Source: Dehalococcoidia bacterium (GTDB lineage Bacteria > Chloroflexota > Dehalococcoidia > Bin125). From it: a stretch of 64,000 nt of DNA. The position numbers were made by a program, and so were the translations under genes. Of the stretch, positions 55,138 to 64,000 are shown one piece after another (positions within the stretch are counted from its first letter, which is position 1; the number at the start of each line of letters is the position of its first letter). The notes beneath the pieces were generated by a model. That model was not told where the DNA came from. It did not search any database and saw only the letters and a program-made list of their open reading frames with translations. Where the stretch lies: the NCBI GenBank assembly GCA_022828105.1, contig JAJEJC010000010.1, positions 62,001 through 126,000 of the forward strand, in the 5' to 3' direction.

Positions 55138-55794
55138 GTGTCCCTGCAACGCCCAACCCGACGCCGCGAACTGCATCACTGGCGCAACGGCGCGAGTTGC
55201 GTCGCCGGCGTCGACGAAGTGGGACGTGGACCGCTGGCCGGGCCGCTCGTCACGGCCGCTGTGGTGTTGCCGCAGGATCGTCGCCCCGAATGGCTTCGCG
55301 ACCTCAGGGACAGCAAACAACTGAGCGCACAGCGTCGGGCGGCGCTCGCTCCTCTGATCGAGGCAGAAGCCGCCCAGTGCGCGATCGGATGGGTCCACGC
55401 CGCCGAATTGGACGAGCTTGGCCTGGCTGAGTCGTTGCGCCTCTGTGTACGCCGCAGCCTGGAGCAGCTGGATCAACGTCCCGACATCGTCCTCGCCGAC
55501 GGCCGAGACGATCTGCGGCTGCATTGCCCGACCGAGATGATCGTCAAGGGCGACGCCTCGGTGGCGTCGATCGCGGCGGCTTCGATCGTGGCCAAGGTGG
55601 CGCGTGATCGCTGGATGGTCGAGCTCGACCGCCGCTATCCCCGCTACGGCTTTGCCCAACACAAGGGCTATGGATCGCCTGAACACGTGCGCGCCCTGCG
55701 TGAGTTCGGTCCCTGCCCCGAGCACCGGCACTCATTCGCGCCGGTCGCCGCGCTGCGCCAGTCCCGGTTCAGTTTCGATGCCGCAGCATCCTGA
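55138..55794 (+). CDS. rnhB: Ribonuclease HII
   Basis: 218 aa. The active-site block GVDEVGRGPLAGP carries Asp and Glu; further acidic ligands are in LADGRDDL and KVARDRWM. It nicks RNA-DNA hybrids and removes misincorporated ribonucleotides. HKGYGSPEH is the C-terminal family motif. Overlaps yraN by 17 bases. Confidence 0.95.
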   Translation: MSLQRPTRRRELHHWRNGASCVAGVDEVGRGPLAGPLVTAAVVLPQDRRPEWLRDLRDSKQLSAQRRAALAPLIEAEAAQCAIGWVHAAELDELGLAESLRLCVRRSLEQLDQRPDIVLADGRDDLRLHCPTEMIVKGDASVASIAAASIVAKVARDRWMVELDRRYPRYGFAQHKGYGSPEHVRALREFGPCPEHRHSFAPVAALRQSRFSFDAAAS

Positions 55795-56170
55795 CCGGCC
55801 AGCCGATCGGCGACGAGCGCTCGGCGCAGCCGGAGAAGATCTTGCCGCCGCATACCTCGAGCAGCGCAGCTACCGCATCCTCGAGCGCAACTACCGGCGG
55901 CGCTGGGGCGAAGCCGACATCGTCGCGCTCGCCGACGACGGCACGCATGTCATCGTCGAGGTCCGCTCGCGCAGCAACCGCCGCTATGCAGTCGAGGCGG
56001 CGCAATCGGTCGGTCCGCGCAAGCAACGCCAACTGGTGCGGCTGGCGCTCGGCCTGATCGCCGAGCAAGAGCAGGAGATCGATGTGCGCGTGGACGTGAT
56101 GATCGTCGCGCCCGACCGCAGCGGCCGGCTGTCCGTGGTCGCTCACATCATCGACGCGATCGAGGGCTAG
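55778..56170 (+). CDS. yraN: YraN/UPF0102 family nuclease-like protein
   Basis: 130 aa from the ATG at 55778. PD-(D/E)xK fold pattern: GEAAA-type N-terminus (LGAAGEDLAAAYLE), RRRWGEADIVA and VIVEVRSR, with Arg where VEVK is common. The rnhB-yraN order is conserved in many bacteria. Function not settled; a role in DNA processing is suspected. Confidence 0.9.
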   Translation: MPQHPDRPADRRRALGAAGEDLAAAYLEQRSYRILERNYRRRWGEADIVALADDGTHVIVEVRSRSNRRYAVEAAQSVGPRKQRQLVRLALGLIAEQEQEIDVRVDVMIVAPDRSGRLSVVAHIIDAIEG

Positions 56171-56206
56171 GAGATTGGCGACTAAGCTGAGCAGGGGCGT
56201 CCGAGC

Positions 56207-56479
56207 ATGCCGATCTACGAGTACTTCTGTGCCGACTGCACGCGCACCGTCGAGGTGTTTCAACGCCGCGTGCGCGCTGAGCACGATCCGTTGCCGGCCT
56301 GTCCCGAGTGCGAGAGCGGCGAATTGCAAACCCGATTCTCGCGATTCCGCTCGCGAACCGAGATCTCGTTCCCCGGATTCGACACGCTTGACGATGTCGA
56401 CGCCGACGATCCGGAGTCGGTCGCGGCCTGGCGGCAATCGGCCGGGGCAGCGCCCGAGCTGCCCGCCGACCTGGTCTGA
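56207..56479 (+). CDS. FmdB-type zinc ribbon protein (first copy)
   Basis: 90 aa. MPIYEYFCADC and CPEC form the CxxC...CxxC zinc ribbon of the FmdB regulatory-protein family; the rest is an acidic tail. Function unknown; a regulator or small RNA/protein-binding factor is possible. 25 bases before a second member. Confidence 0.88.
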   Translation: MPIYEYFCADCTRTVEVFQRRVRAEHDPLPACPECESGELQTRFSRFRSRTEISFPGFDTLDDVDADDPESVAAWRQSAGAAPELPADLV

Positions 56480-56504
56480 ACTCCAGCCTCGAAGGAGCTG
56501 TCCG

Positions 56505-56849
56505 ATGCCGATCTACGAATACCGCTGTCAGCAGTGCGGGCATGTCCAGGAACAGTTCCATCGCTCGTTGGAGCGAGCAGTCGTGCCGTCCTGCGAGACC
56601 TGCCCGTCCAAGGAGATGGAGCGGGTCATTTCACGCTTCGCCACGCCCAAGACCGAGTCGCAGGTGCTGGAGCAATACGGCGCGCCCGGCCCCGGCGCAG
56701 GACCCGACGCCTACCGCGATCCACGTCAGATCGGCCGCTGGGCCGAGGAGCGCTTCGATCAGATGGGCGTCGAGATGCCCGCCGAGGCAAAGCAGATGAT
56801 CGACGCCGCGCGCGACGGCGACCTCCCCGATCCGGTCAAGGACCTCTAG
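56505..56849 (+). CDS. FmdB-type zinc ribbon protein (second copy)
   Basis: 114 aa, ATG with AAGGAG 8 bases upstream. MPIYEYRCQQCG and CETC make the zinc ribbon. The C-terminal half (GRWAEERFDQMGVEMPAEA) differs from the first copy, so the two are not recent duplicates. Confidence 0.9.
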   Translation: MPIYEYRCQQCGHVQEQFHRSLERAVVPSCETCPSKEMERVISRFATPKTESQVLEQYGAPGPGAGPDAYRDPRQIGRWAEERFDQMGVEMPAEAKQMIDAARDGDLPDPVKDL

Positions 56850-56986
56850 GGCTGTAAATCACGAAATTGCCGCGTGATCGCTTGCGCGGTAGCCTGCCGT
56901 CTGGCGGGGCCGTCTGCCCGGCCAATACCGGAACTGCTCGGGTGCGAACTGTTCGACCAGTTTGACTTGTTCGTGAGGGGACCTGC

Positions 56987-59092
56987 ATGGAAATCCTGAT
57001 CTTCGCCATCATCGCCGCGGTCGTGGCGCTGCTGTTTGCAGCGGTACGCGTCCGCGACGTCCTCGCCGAAGACGAAGGCACCGACCTGATGAAGACGATC
57101 GCCCGCGCGATCCAGGCCGGCGCCGCCACCTTCCTTAGGCGCGAGTACACCTTCCTCGCCGCCTTCGTTGCCGTGGTCTTCGTGATCCTGCTGATCTTCA
57201 TCGACCTCGACGTGCTCGACAAGTTCAATGGCACGGCACATCGCTGGACATCAATCTCCTACATCATCGGCGCGATTCTCTCCGCCTCTGCCGGATACGC
57301 CGGCATGCTGATCGCCGTGCGAGCCAACGTCCGCACCGCGGCTAAGGCTCGCGAGGGATTGAACCCCGCGCTGCGCGTCGCGTTCGGCAGCGGCACCGTG
57401 ATGGGCATGACCGTCGTCGGCCTGGGCCTGCTCGGTCTCGTAATCATGTACCTGATCTGGCAGGACGTCGCCCCGCTGGCCGGCTTCGCCTTCGGCGCGT
57501 CCTCGATCGCACTCTTCGCCCGCGTTGGCGGAGGCATCTACACCAAGGCCGCCGATGTCGGCGCCGACCTCGTCGGCAAGGTCGAGGCGGGCATCCCCGA
57601 GGACGACCCCCGCAACCCCGCCACAATCGCCGACAACGTCGGCGACAACGTCGGCGACGTCGCCGGCATGGGCGCAGACTTGTTCGAGTCCTACGTCGGC
57701 TCGATGGTTGCCACCATGGCTCTGGCTGGGACGGCCGCCGTCGTCTTTGGCGGTCTCGGCTGGAAGGACGAGCTGCTCGTCCTGCCGATTCTGATCGCCG
57801 GTATCGGCATCATCTCCGCCGTGATTGGCACATTCTTCGTCCGCACCGGAGAACAGGCGGACCAGGGACGACTGCTCTGGGCACTGCGCGCCGGCGTCTT
57901 TGGCGCATCCGGACTGGTGCTGATCGGCGGAATCGTCGCGATTGCAATCCTCGACCTGGATTCCTTCGACGGCAACAAGTGGAACCTGTTCTTCGCCATC
58001 CTTGTCGGACTGATAGCCGGCCAAATCATCGGAACCGTGACCGAGGGCTACACCTCGTCCGAGGGATTCGCCCTCGGCGGACGCCGCTACTCCCCGACCG
58101 TCAATCTCAGCCAGCAGGCCGAATCCGGCACGGGGCCGATCATCATCGGCGGCCTGAGTCTGGGCATGATGTCCACGCTGATTCCGCTGATCACCATCGT
58201 CGTCGCGATCGTGGTCGCTTTCGAGTTGGGTGCGTTCTACGCTGTGGCGCTTGCCGCAGTCGGAATGCTTGCGCCGCTGGGCGTGACCCTTGCCACGGAC
58301 GCTTACGGACCAGTAGCCGACAACGCGGGCGGTATCGCGGAGCAAGCCGGACTCGATCCGGAGGTCCGTGAACGCACCGACGCGCTGGACCAGCTCGGCA
58401 ACACGACAGCGGCGACCGGTAAGGGCTTCGCGATTGGCTCGGCCTTGCTGACCTCGCTGGCCCTGCTCGTCACATACGCCTTTACCGTCTTTACCAGTCA
58501 GATCGAAGAACTGCTCACCGGCGAAGGCTCGGTGGCCCTGTTCTCGCTCCTCGACTACAAGGTGCTCATTGGTGTCCTGATCGGCGCGCTGATGCCGTTT
58601 GTCTTCTCGGCGCTCTCGATGGGCGCGGTCGGACGCGCGGCCGAGTCGATGGTCCAGGAGGTGCGCCGCCAGTTCCGCGAGATGCCGGGCATCATGGACG
58701 GCACCCAGGACCCGGACTACGAGCGCGCGATCTCGATTTCCACCGACGGCGCACTGCGCGAGATGATCATCCCCGGCCTGATCGCCGTGATCGTGCCGAT
58801 CTTCGTCGGCGCAGTAATCTCGGCCGAGGCTCTGGGTGGTCTGCTGATTGGCTCCATTGCAGCCGGCGCGATGCTGGCGCTGATGATGGCCAACGCCGGC
58901 GGCGCATGGGACAACGCCAAGAAGTACATCGAGGAAGGCAACTTCGGCGGCAAGGGCTCCGACGCCCACTCCGCCGCCGTCGTCGGCGACACCGTCGGCG
59001 ACCCGTTCAAGGACACCTCCGGCCCGTCGCTCAACATCCTGCTCAAGCTGATGTCGATCGTCGCCGTGGTCTTCGGCCCGCTCTTCCTCTAG
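56987..59092 (+). CDS. hppA: K+-dependent membrane-bound pyrophosphatase
   Basis: 701 aa, about 16 membrane helices. The substrate site reads DNVGDNVGDVAGMGADLFE (residues about 213-231, EDDPRNPATIA just before), and the C-terminal site GDTVGDPFKDTSGPSLNIL. The GNTTAATGKG loop has Ala where K+-independent enzymes have Lys, so K+ dependence is expected. The enzyme couples PPi hydrolysis to H+ or Na+ export; which ion cannot be decided. GAGGGG precedes the ATG. Confidence 0.96.
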   Translation: MEILIFAIIAAVVALLFAAVRVRDVLAEDEGTDLMKTIARAIQAGAATFLRREYTFLAAFVAVVFVILLIFIDLDVLDKFNGTAHRWTSISYIIGAILSASAGYAGMLIAVRANVRTAAKAREGLNPALRVAFGSGTVMGMTVVGLGLLGLVIMYLIWQDVAPLAGFAFGASSIALFARVGGGIYTKAADVGADLVGKVEAGIPEDDPRNPATIADNVGDNVGDVAGMGADLFESYVGSMVATMALAGTAAVVFGGLGWKDELLVLPILIAGIGIISAVIGTFFVRTGEQADQGRLLWALRAGVFGASGLVLIGGIVAIAILDLDSFDGNKWNLFFAILVGLIAGQIIGTVTEGYTSSEGFALGGRRYSPTVNLSQQAESGTGPIIIGGLSLGMMSTLIPLITIVVAIVVAFELGAFYAVALAAVGMLAPLGVTLATDAYGPVADNAGGIAEQAGLDPEVRERTDALDQLGNTTAATGKGFAIGSALLTSLALLVTYAFTVFTSQIEELLTGEGSVALFSLLDYKVLIGVLIGALMPFVFSALSMGAVGRAAESMVQEVRRQFREMPGIMDGTQDPDYERAISISTDGALREMIIPGLIAVIVPIFVGAVISAEALGGLLIGSIAAGAMLALMMANAGGAWDNAKKYIEEGNFGGKGSDAHSAAVVGDTVGDPFKDTSGPSLNILLKLMSIVAVVFGPLFL

Positions 59093-59111
59093 ACCGTTCG
59101 ATCAACCTGAG

Positions 59112-59142
59112 TCGGCGGCGGATCATTCTGATCCGCCGCCGA
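59112..59142. terminator. Bidirectional terminator after hppA
   Basis: Perfect 14-bp stem TCGGCGGCGGATCA/TGATCCGCCGCCGA with a 3-base loop, 20 bases after the hppA stop. The stop codon and last codons of the convergent small membrane protein lie inside it. Confidence 0.8.
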
Positions 59143-59290
59143 GCTCGTTTCCATCCGACCCTGCATCCCGCTGCCGATCCGCCTGCTCGCGAATTTGCTC
59201 CTGCAGCGCGCGTCCCGCGTTGCCGGTGGCCAGGACTGTTAACACCGCGCCAATCAGCAGGCCGAGCAACAGACCGATTACGAACCGCAT
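59123..59290 (-). CDS. Small single-pass membrane protein
   Basis: 55 aa from the ATG at 59290, with GGAGG 7 bases upstream. One Leu/Gly/Val-rich membrane helix (about 2-24), then a charged hydrophilic tail (Gln/Glu/Arg) ending in Gly-Gly-Gly-Ser-Glu. No family recognised. It lies between hppA and glyS on the opposite strand and its 3' end is part of the hppA terminator hairpin. Confidence 0.6.
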   Translation of the reverse strand: MRFVIGLLLGLLIGAVLTVLATGNAGRALQEQIREQADRQRDAGSDGNELGGGSE

Positions 59291-59365
59291 AAGTCGCCTC
59301 CCCCATACGCTGTCGTCAGCCTCCACGATACGACCGCCGATAGCCCCTCCAGAAAGGCGACTCGA

Positions 59366-60676
59366 ATGTCTGACGTTTCTCTCGATACCCTCGTCTCCCT
59401 CTGCAAGCAGCGCGGCTTCGTCTTTCCCGCCTCGGAGATCTATGGCGGCTTCGGTTCGACCTACGACTACGGGCCGTTAGGCGTCGAGCTCAAGCGCAAC
59501 GTCAAGGACCTCTGGTGGCGCTCAACCGTGCGCGAACGCTCCGACGTGGTGGGTCTCGACTCGGCCATCATCCAGTCGCCGCGCGTCTGGGAAGCGTCGG
59601 GACACGTGCAGAACTTCCACGACCCGATGGTCGATTGCCTCGAGTGCAAAGGCCGCTTCCGCGCCGACCACCTTGAAGGTCCGGACTGCCCGACGTGCGG
59701 CGCCTCCGAGTCGTTCACCGAGGCGCGAGAGTTCAATCTGATGTTCCGCACTCAGGTCGGTCCGGTTGCTGACGAGGGCTCCCAGGCCTACTTGCGGCCG
59801 GAGACGGCGCAGGGCATCTTCATCAACTTCGAGAACGTGCTCACCTCCACGCGGCGGCGGCTGCCGTTCGGCATCGCCCAGCAGGGCAAGTCGTTCCGCA
59901 ACGAGATCACGCTGGGCAACTTCATCTTCCGCACACGCGAGTTCGAGCAGATGGAGATGGAGTTTTTCGTCGCGCCCGACGAGTCGGATCAGTGGTACGG
60001 CCGCTGGATCGACCTGCGCGAGCAGTGGTACGTCGACCTGGGCATCGACCCGGCCAACATCCGCCGCGACGTGCACCCAACCGAAAAGCTCTCACACTAC
60101 TCAGCCGGCACGACCGACCTGCAGTACCGCTATCCGTGGGGTTGGGACGAACTCGAAGGCATCGCCAACCGAACCAACTTCGACCTGACCCAGCACGGCG
60201 AGTCGTCGGGCAAGCGTCTGGAATACTTCGATCCGCAGACCAACGAGCACATCGTGCCCCACGTGATCGAGCCCGCCGCAGGCGTCGACCGGATCATGCT
60301 GGCGTTGCTCTGCGACGCCTACACCGTCACGCCCGACGAAAAGGGCGACGACCGCACTGTGCTCGCCTTCAGCCCGCGGGTCGCGCCCGTCACCGTCGCC
60401 GTCCTGCCGCTCTCACGCAAGGAGCCGGTCGCCAATCTCGCCGGCGAAGTCTGGGAACGGCTCCGTCCTCACTGGACCACGCAGTACGACGACACCCAGT
60501 CAATCGGTCGGCGCTACCGCCGTCAGGACGAAATCGGCACGCCGCTCTGCGTCACCGTCGACTTCGACTCGCTCGAGGACAACTCGGTCACAATTCGCGA
60601 CCGCGACACGCAGGAGCAGGTGCGGGTCAATCGCGAAGAACTCGTAGACGCGCTGCGCGATCGGCTGGGGTTCTAA
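59366..60676 (+). CDS. glyS: Glycyl-tRNA synthetase (dimeric type)
   Basis: 436 aa, class II alpha2 type found in Chloroflexota, Actinobacteria and eukaryotes, not the alpha2beta2 type. Motif 1 region near the N-terminus (FVFPASEIYGGFGSTYDYGPLG in part), a zinc-binding insertion (CLEC...CPTCG), motif 2 (FRNEIT) and motif 3 (GVDRIMLALL), then the anticodon-binding domain. AAAGG is about 9 bases before the ATG. Confidence 0.96.
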   Translation: MSDVSLDTLVSLCKQRGFVFPASEIYGGFGSTYDYGPLGVELKRNVKDLWWRSTVRERSDVVGLDSAIIQSPRVWEASGHVQNFHDPMVDCLECKGRFRADHLEGPDCPTCGASESFTEAREFNLMFRTQVGPVADEGSQAYLRPETAQGIFINFENVLTSTRRRLPFGIAQQGKSFRNEITLGNFIFRTREFEQMEMEFFVAPDESDQWYGRWIDLREQWYVDLGIDPANIRRDVHPTEKLSHYSAGTTDLQYRYPWGWDELEGIANRTNFDLTQHGESSGKRLEYFDPQTNEHIVPHVIEPAAGVDRIMLALLCDAYTVTPDEKGDDRTVLAFSPRVAPVTVAVLPLSRKEPVANLAGEVWERLRPHWTTQYDDTQSIGRRYRRQDEIGTPLCVTVDFDSLEDNSVTIRDRDTQEQVRVNREELVDALRDRLGF

Positions 60677-60691
60677 CCATCCGCCGTCAGG

Positions 60692-60797
60692 CTTGTCTCC
60701 TGGCAAACGTCCCGCTTCTGGAGACACAAGAACGCTGCCGCAAACGGGGGCTTCGCCTAGCAAATGGCGGACCGCCGCTGGGCAGCGTTCGTGTGTT
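60692..60797. repeat. Overlapping long inverted repeats between glyS and fdxA
   Basis: A 16-bp stem with one mismatch pairs 60724-60739 (ACACAAGAACGCTGCC) with 60781-60796. A second stem pairs CTTGTCTCC (60692-60700) with 60720-60730. The segment around 60724-60730 is shared, so the two cannot form together. Termination or alternative folding is possible. Confidence 0.6.
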
Positions 60798-60826
60798 GTG
60801 GGTTTGTCCTGGTCGGGACGCCGCCG

Positions 60827-61108
60827 CTATGGAGCGAGTTCGGCGACCTTCGCCCGCGCGTCGTCCTTGTTCTCGAACCAGATTTCGTTGATTTCGGTGA
60901 AGGCCTGCCACTCGTCGGGCACGTCGTCCTCGGAGAAGATCGCGGTCACCGGACAGGCCGGCTCGCAGGCCCCGCAGTCGATGCACTCGTCCGGCGAGAT
61001 GTACAACATGCGATCATCATCGTCCGCATGGATGCAGTCGACCGGGCAGACCTCGACGCAGGACTGGTCCTTCACGTCGATGCAGGGTTCCGCGATTACG
61101 TAGGTCAT
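60827..61108 (-). CDS. fdxA: 7Fe ferredoxin
   Basis: 93 aa from the ATG at 61108. Cysteines 9, 17 and 52 fit a [3Fe-4S] cluster, and 21, 42, 45 and 48 a [4Fe-4S] cluster, with an extra Cys25, the same layout as Azotobacter FdI/FdxA. Low-potential electron carrier; partner unknown. The upstream frame extension has no conserved content. Confidence 0.93.
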   Translation of the reverse strand: MTYVIAEPCIDVKDQSCVEVCPVDCIHADDDDRMLYISPDECIDCGACEPACPVTAIFSEDDVPDEWQAFTEINEIWFENKDDARAKVAELAP

Positions 61109-61269
61109 CTGATCATCCTCTCGTCCACTCGTCCTGCGTCGCGCCGTCGCTGATGCAAACGCGACTACCCCACTTATAGGACGGCATTCCACTCTTCGCA
61201 ATAGGCGAATGAGTTTGCTGCAAACAATGGTGTTTACCCGCCCGGAGGAGCGATCCGCTCGAGGTCGGA

Positions 61270-64000
61270 TCAGGACGCGGCGACCGCTTCGGGCGAGCTG
61301 CGCCAGCCGTGTTGAGCCAGCACGTCGCGCAGGAATCGACCGGTGTACGACGCCTCCACCAGGGCCACGTCCTCGGGCGTGCCCTCGGCCACCACCTGTC
61401 CTCCCCGATCTCCGCCCAGCGGCCCCAGGTCAATGATCCAGTCGGCGTTCTTAATCACGTCGAGATGGTGCTCAATCACGACCACCGTGTTGCCGCCGTC
61501 GACGAGTTGCTGCAACACCTCGAGCAGGGCCTCGACGTCGAAGAACGACAGGCCGGTCGTGGGCTCGTCGAGCAGATACAGCGTGCGCCCAGTGGAGCGC
61601 TTGGAGAGCTCCGTCGAGAGCTTGATTCGCTGCGCCTCGCCGCCCGACAACGTGGTCGCTGGTTGACCCAGCTTGATGTAGCCCAGGCCGACCGCCTGCA
61701 GTGTGCGCAGCTTGCGTGAAATCGTCGGATGCGCGTCGAACAGCCCCGCCGCTTCATCGACCGTCATGTTCAGCACGTCGGCGATCGTCTGGTCCTTGTA
61801 GCGAATCTCCAACGCCTCGCGGTTGTAACGATTGCCGTGGCAGACCTCGCAGGGGACCGTGACATCGGGCAGAAACTGCATCTCGATCGTGTTGTAGCCG
61901 TCGCCCTTGCATGCCTCGCAGCGTCCGCCCTTGACATTGAACGAGAAGCGGCCCGGCTTGTAGCCGCGCATTCGGGACTCCGGCACCGAAGCGAACAGCT
62001 CGCGCACCGGCGTGAAGAGGCCCGTATATGTCGCCGGATTCGAGCGCGGCGTGCGCCCGATCGGCGATTGATCGATGTCAATCACTTTGTCGATCGCAGC
62101 CAGGCCGCGCAGGCCGCGCATCGCGCCGGGACGCCGCCGCGCGCCGTGCAGTTGTTGCGCCGCCGAGGCGTGCAGCAGGTCGTTGACAAGCGTGCTCTTG
62201 CCCGAGCCCGAGACGCCGGTCACACAGATAAACGTGCCCAGCGGGAAGGTTGCGTCGATTTCCCGCAGGTTGTGCTCCGAGGCGCCCAGCACGGTCAGCG
62301 ACTCACCAATGCCGGGACGACGCTGAGGCGGCATCGGGATGCTGCGTCGTCCGCTGAGGTACGCGCCGGTCATCGAGTCCTGGTGGTCCATGATCGCCGA
62401 CGGCGGACCCGCCGCGACGATCCGCCCGCCTGCCTCGCCGGCGCCAGGTCCCATGTCGACGATGTAGTCTGCCGCCCGCATCGTGGCTTCGTCGTGCTCC
62501 ACGATCAGCACCGTGTTGCCCAGGTCGCGCAGCCGCTTGAGCGTGCGGATCAACCGCTCGTCGTCCAGCGGATGCAGGCCAATCGAGGGCTCGTCGCAGA
62601 CGTAGAGCACGCCCATCAGCGACGAGCCGATCTGGGTCGCCAGGCGAATCCGCTGCGCTTCGCCGCCCGAGAGTGTGGCTGCGGTGCGATCGAGCGTCAG
62701 ATAGTCGAGTCCGACATCAACCAGGAAGGTCAGCCGCTCGCGAATCTCTTTGAGAATCTGCGTCGCGATCGCCATCTCGCGCGGGCTGAGCGGTGTTTCC
62801 TCTCCGCTCAGATGGTTGGCCCACAGCGCCGCGGTCGCCACCGACATCTGGGTCACATCGACGATCGAACGGTCATCCACCAGCACCGCCAGCGACTCCG
62901 GTTTCAACCGCGCGCCGCCGCAGGACGAGCAAGGTACGGCGGTCATGTAGCGCTCGATCTCCGAGCGCGACCAATCGGAGTCGGTCTCCCGGTACCGTCG
63001 GTCGAGATTGTGGACCACGCCCTCGAACTGCGTCTCGTAACGTCGGTGCCGCCCACGGTGGTTGACGAAGTCGACGACGATCGGCTCAGCCAATCCATAG
63101 AGCACGGCGTCGATCAGTTCCTCGGGCAACTCGTTGAAGGACACGTCCGTCTCGGCGTTGAACTGCACGAAGACCGCCTCCAGCATCCGTCGGTGCCAGC
63201 CGGTGTTCGTGGTCGACCGCGACCAGGGTGCGATCGCGCCCTGGTCCAGTGACTTTGAGCGGTCGGGAATGATCAGCGCCGGATCGACCTGCATCGTGAT
63301 TCCCAGCCCGGTGCAGTCGGGGCATGCGCCGTGCGGAGTGTTAAACGAGAACGAGCGCGGTTCGATCTCGCCCAACGCGAACATGTCCCGCGGACAGGCG
63401 AGCTGCTCCGAGAAGATCAAGTCGTCTTCCGCGTCCAGCGGTCGCACCCGAACGATTCCGTCGCCCAATCCCAGCGCCTGCTCGATCGAGTCGGCCAGCC
63501 GGTTGGCGAGCATGTTGCGCTCGTCCTCATCGATCTCGTCCGCAGGCAGCGCGACCCGGTCGATGACGACGTCGATCGTGTGGTTCTTGTTCTTTTTGAG
63601 CTCGATCTCGTCGTCCAGTGAGAGCACGTCTCCGTCCACGCGCACGCGGACGAATCCGCGACCTCGCGCATCCTCGAACACCCCTTTGTGTTCGCCCTTG
63701 CGGTCGCGAATCACCGGCGCCATGATCATCAGCCGCAGCCCCGCGCCCAGACCCAAGACTGCGTCAACCATTTGCTGGACGGTTTGCTGGGTGATCGGAT
63801 CACCGCAGATCGGACAGTGTGGACTGCCGGCCCGAGCGAACAGCAGGCGCAGATAGTCGTAGATCTCGGTCACAGTGCCAACGGTTGAGCGAGGGTTGCG
63901 CGAGCCGGTCTTCTGATCGATGGAAATCGCCGGCGACAGCCCCTCGATGTAATCGACATCGGGCTTCTCCATTCGACCCAGGAACTGGCGGGCGTAGGCG
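61270..64000 (-). CDS. uvrA: Excinuclease ABC subunit A, N-terminus cut off
   Basis: At least 910 residues; the frame is still open at the window end, so the first part (with the first Walker A) is missing. Visible: [14 protein letters not shown], a zinc finger (CPICGDP), the first signature motif [20 protein letters not shown] in part, the second Walker A (GVSGSGKST), a second zinc finger (CEAC...CEVC) and the second signature [11 protein letters not shown]. UvrA finds DNA lesions and loads UvrB; uvrC is at 22759. Confidence 0.97.
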   Translation of the reverse strand, partial: AYARQFLGRMEKPDVDYIEGLSPAISIDQKTGSRNPRSTVGTVTEIYDYLRLLFARAGSPHCPICGDPITQQTVQQMVDAVLGLGAGLRLMIMAPVIRDRKGEHKGVFEDARGRGFVRVRVDGDVLSLDDEIELKKNKNHTIDVVIDRVALPADEIDEDERNMLANRLADSIEQALGLGDGIVRVRPLDAEDDLIFSEQLACPRDMFALGEIEPRSFSFNTPHGACPDCTGLGITMQVDPALIIPDRSKSLDQGAIAPWSRSTTNTGWHRRMLEAVFVQFNAETDVSFNELPEELIDAVLYGLAEPIVVDFVNHRGRHRRYETQFEGVVHNLDRRYRETDSDWSRSEIERYMTAVPCSSCGGARLKPESLAVLVDDRSIVDVTQMSVATAALWANHLSGEETPLSPREMAIATQILKEIRERLTFLVDVGLDYLTLDRTAATLSGGEAQRIRLATQIGSSLMGVLYVCDEPSIGLHPLDDERLIRTLKRLRDLGNTVLIVEHDEATMRAADYIVDMGPGAGEAGGRIVAAGPPSAIMDHQDSMTGAYLSGRRSIPMPPQRRPGIGESLTVLGASEHNLREIDATFPLGTFICVTGVSGSGKSTLVNDLLHASAAQQLHGARRRPGAMRGLRGLAAIDKVIDIDQSPIGRTPRSNPATYTGLFTPVRELFASVPESRMRGYKPGRFSFNVKGGRCEACKGDGYNTIEMQFLPDVTVPCEVCHGNRYNREALEIRYKDQTIADVLNMTVDEAAGLFDAHPTISRKLRTLQAVGLGYIKLGQPATTLSGGEAQRIKLSTELSKRSTGRTLYLLDEPTTGLSFFDVEALLEVLQQLVDGGNTVVVIEHHLDVIKNADWIIDLGPLGGDRGGQVVAEGTPEDVALVEASYTGRFLRDVLAQHGWRSSPEAVAAS

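Noticed and set aside
55778-56170. YraN Arg in place of Lys as a sign of inactivation
   Set aside because: VEVR occurs in some members of this family and the rest of the motif is intact, so it is not evidence of decay.
59291-59365. T-box riboswitch upstream of glyS
   Set aside because: The leader is only 75 bases, with no specifier loop or T-box sequence visible.

Overview
The window is about 64 kb of GC-rich bacterial chromosome (roughly 63-65 % G+C by eye). A complete 16S rRNA gene, read on the minus strand, and the gene families present point to Chloroflexota, probably a Dehalococcoidia/SAR202-like lineage. This placement is from pattern recognition, not an alignment. Nearly all of the sequence is protein-coding housekeeping DNA with short intergenic gaps; no gene-free stretch exceeds 300 bases.

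Layout. 1-4.1 kb: the end of a FAD/Fe-S oxidase gene, tRNA-Phe and two overlapping thymidylate-kinase-like genes. 4.2-8.2 kb: an orphan solute-binding lipoprotein, tRNA-Ile and a 16S rRNA gene with no 23S beside it. 8.2-12.4 kb: a minus-strand operon with 4-base overlaps (mcm small subunit, meaB, DUF2344 protein, histidine phosphatase), then ftsB-like and tilS. 12.5-17.9 kb: a plus-strand DUF262/HNH/AlbA_2 gene, probably a defence gene, separates the first methylmalonyl-CoA genes from the second block (mcm large subunit, DinB-like, double-VOC epimerase). 18-22 kb: a VapBC toxin-antitoxin pair with a striking periodic operator, an MBL-fold protein, a GNAT, a TlpA-like thioredoxin and AlgH. 22.1-26.9 kb: four tRNAs, uvrC, enolase, Xer recombinase. 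27.2-30.1 kb: two unrecognised overlapping genes and a polysaccharide deacetylase. 30.2-33.8 kb: tRNA-Ala, a type II restriction-modification pair, a free-standing 5S rRNA gene and rpsA. 34-43 kb: clpC, a VOC protein and the rod-shape operon mreB-mreC-mreD-mrdA-rodA. 43-51 kb: ligA, divergent hisHAFI, ribosomal proteins L31/L27/L21 and ftsH. 51-64 kb: an SDR, an LLM flavin oxidoreductase, an NCS2 permease with an extra C-terminal domain, rnhB, yraN, two fmdB-type genes, a membrane pyrophosphatase, glyS, a 7Fe ferredoxin and the start-truncated uvrA.

How the genes work together. The mcm, meaB and epimerase genes form the propionate/methylmalonyl-CoA branch feeding succinyl-CoA. MreBCD, PBP2, RodA and the FtsB-like protein imply a peptidoglycan wall. 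UvrA, UvrC, LigA, RnhB and Xer cover DNA repair and chromosome resolution. Split rRNA genes, several promoters that place the start codon at the transcription start, and three defence or addiction modules are the most distinctive features. The best candidates for something undescribed are the DUF262-HNH-AlbA_2 fusion, the unknown gene pair at 27.2-28.6 kb and the permease with a GHKL-like tail.
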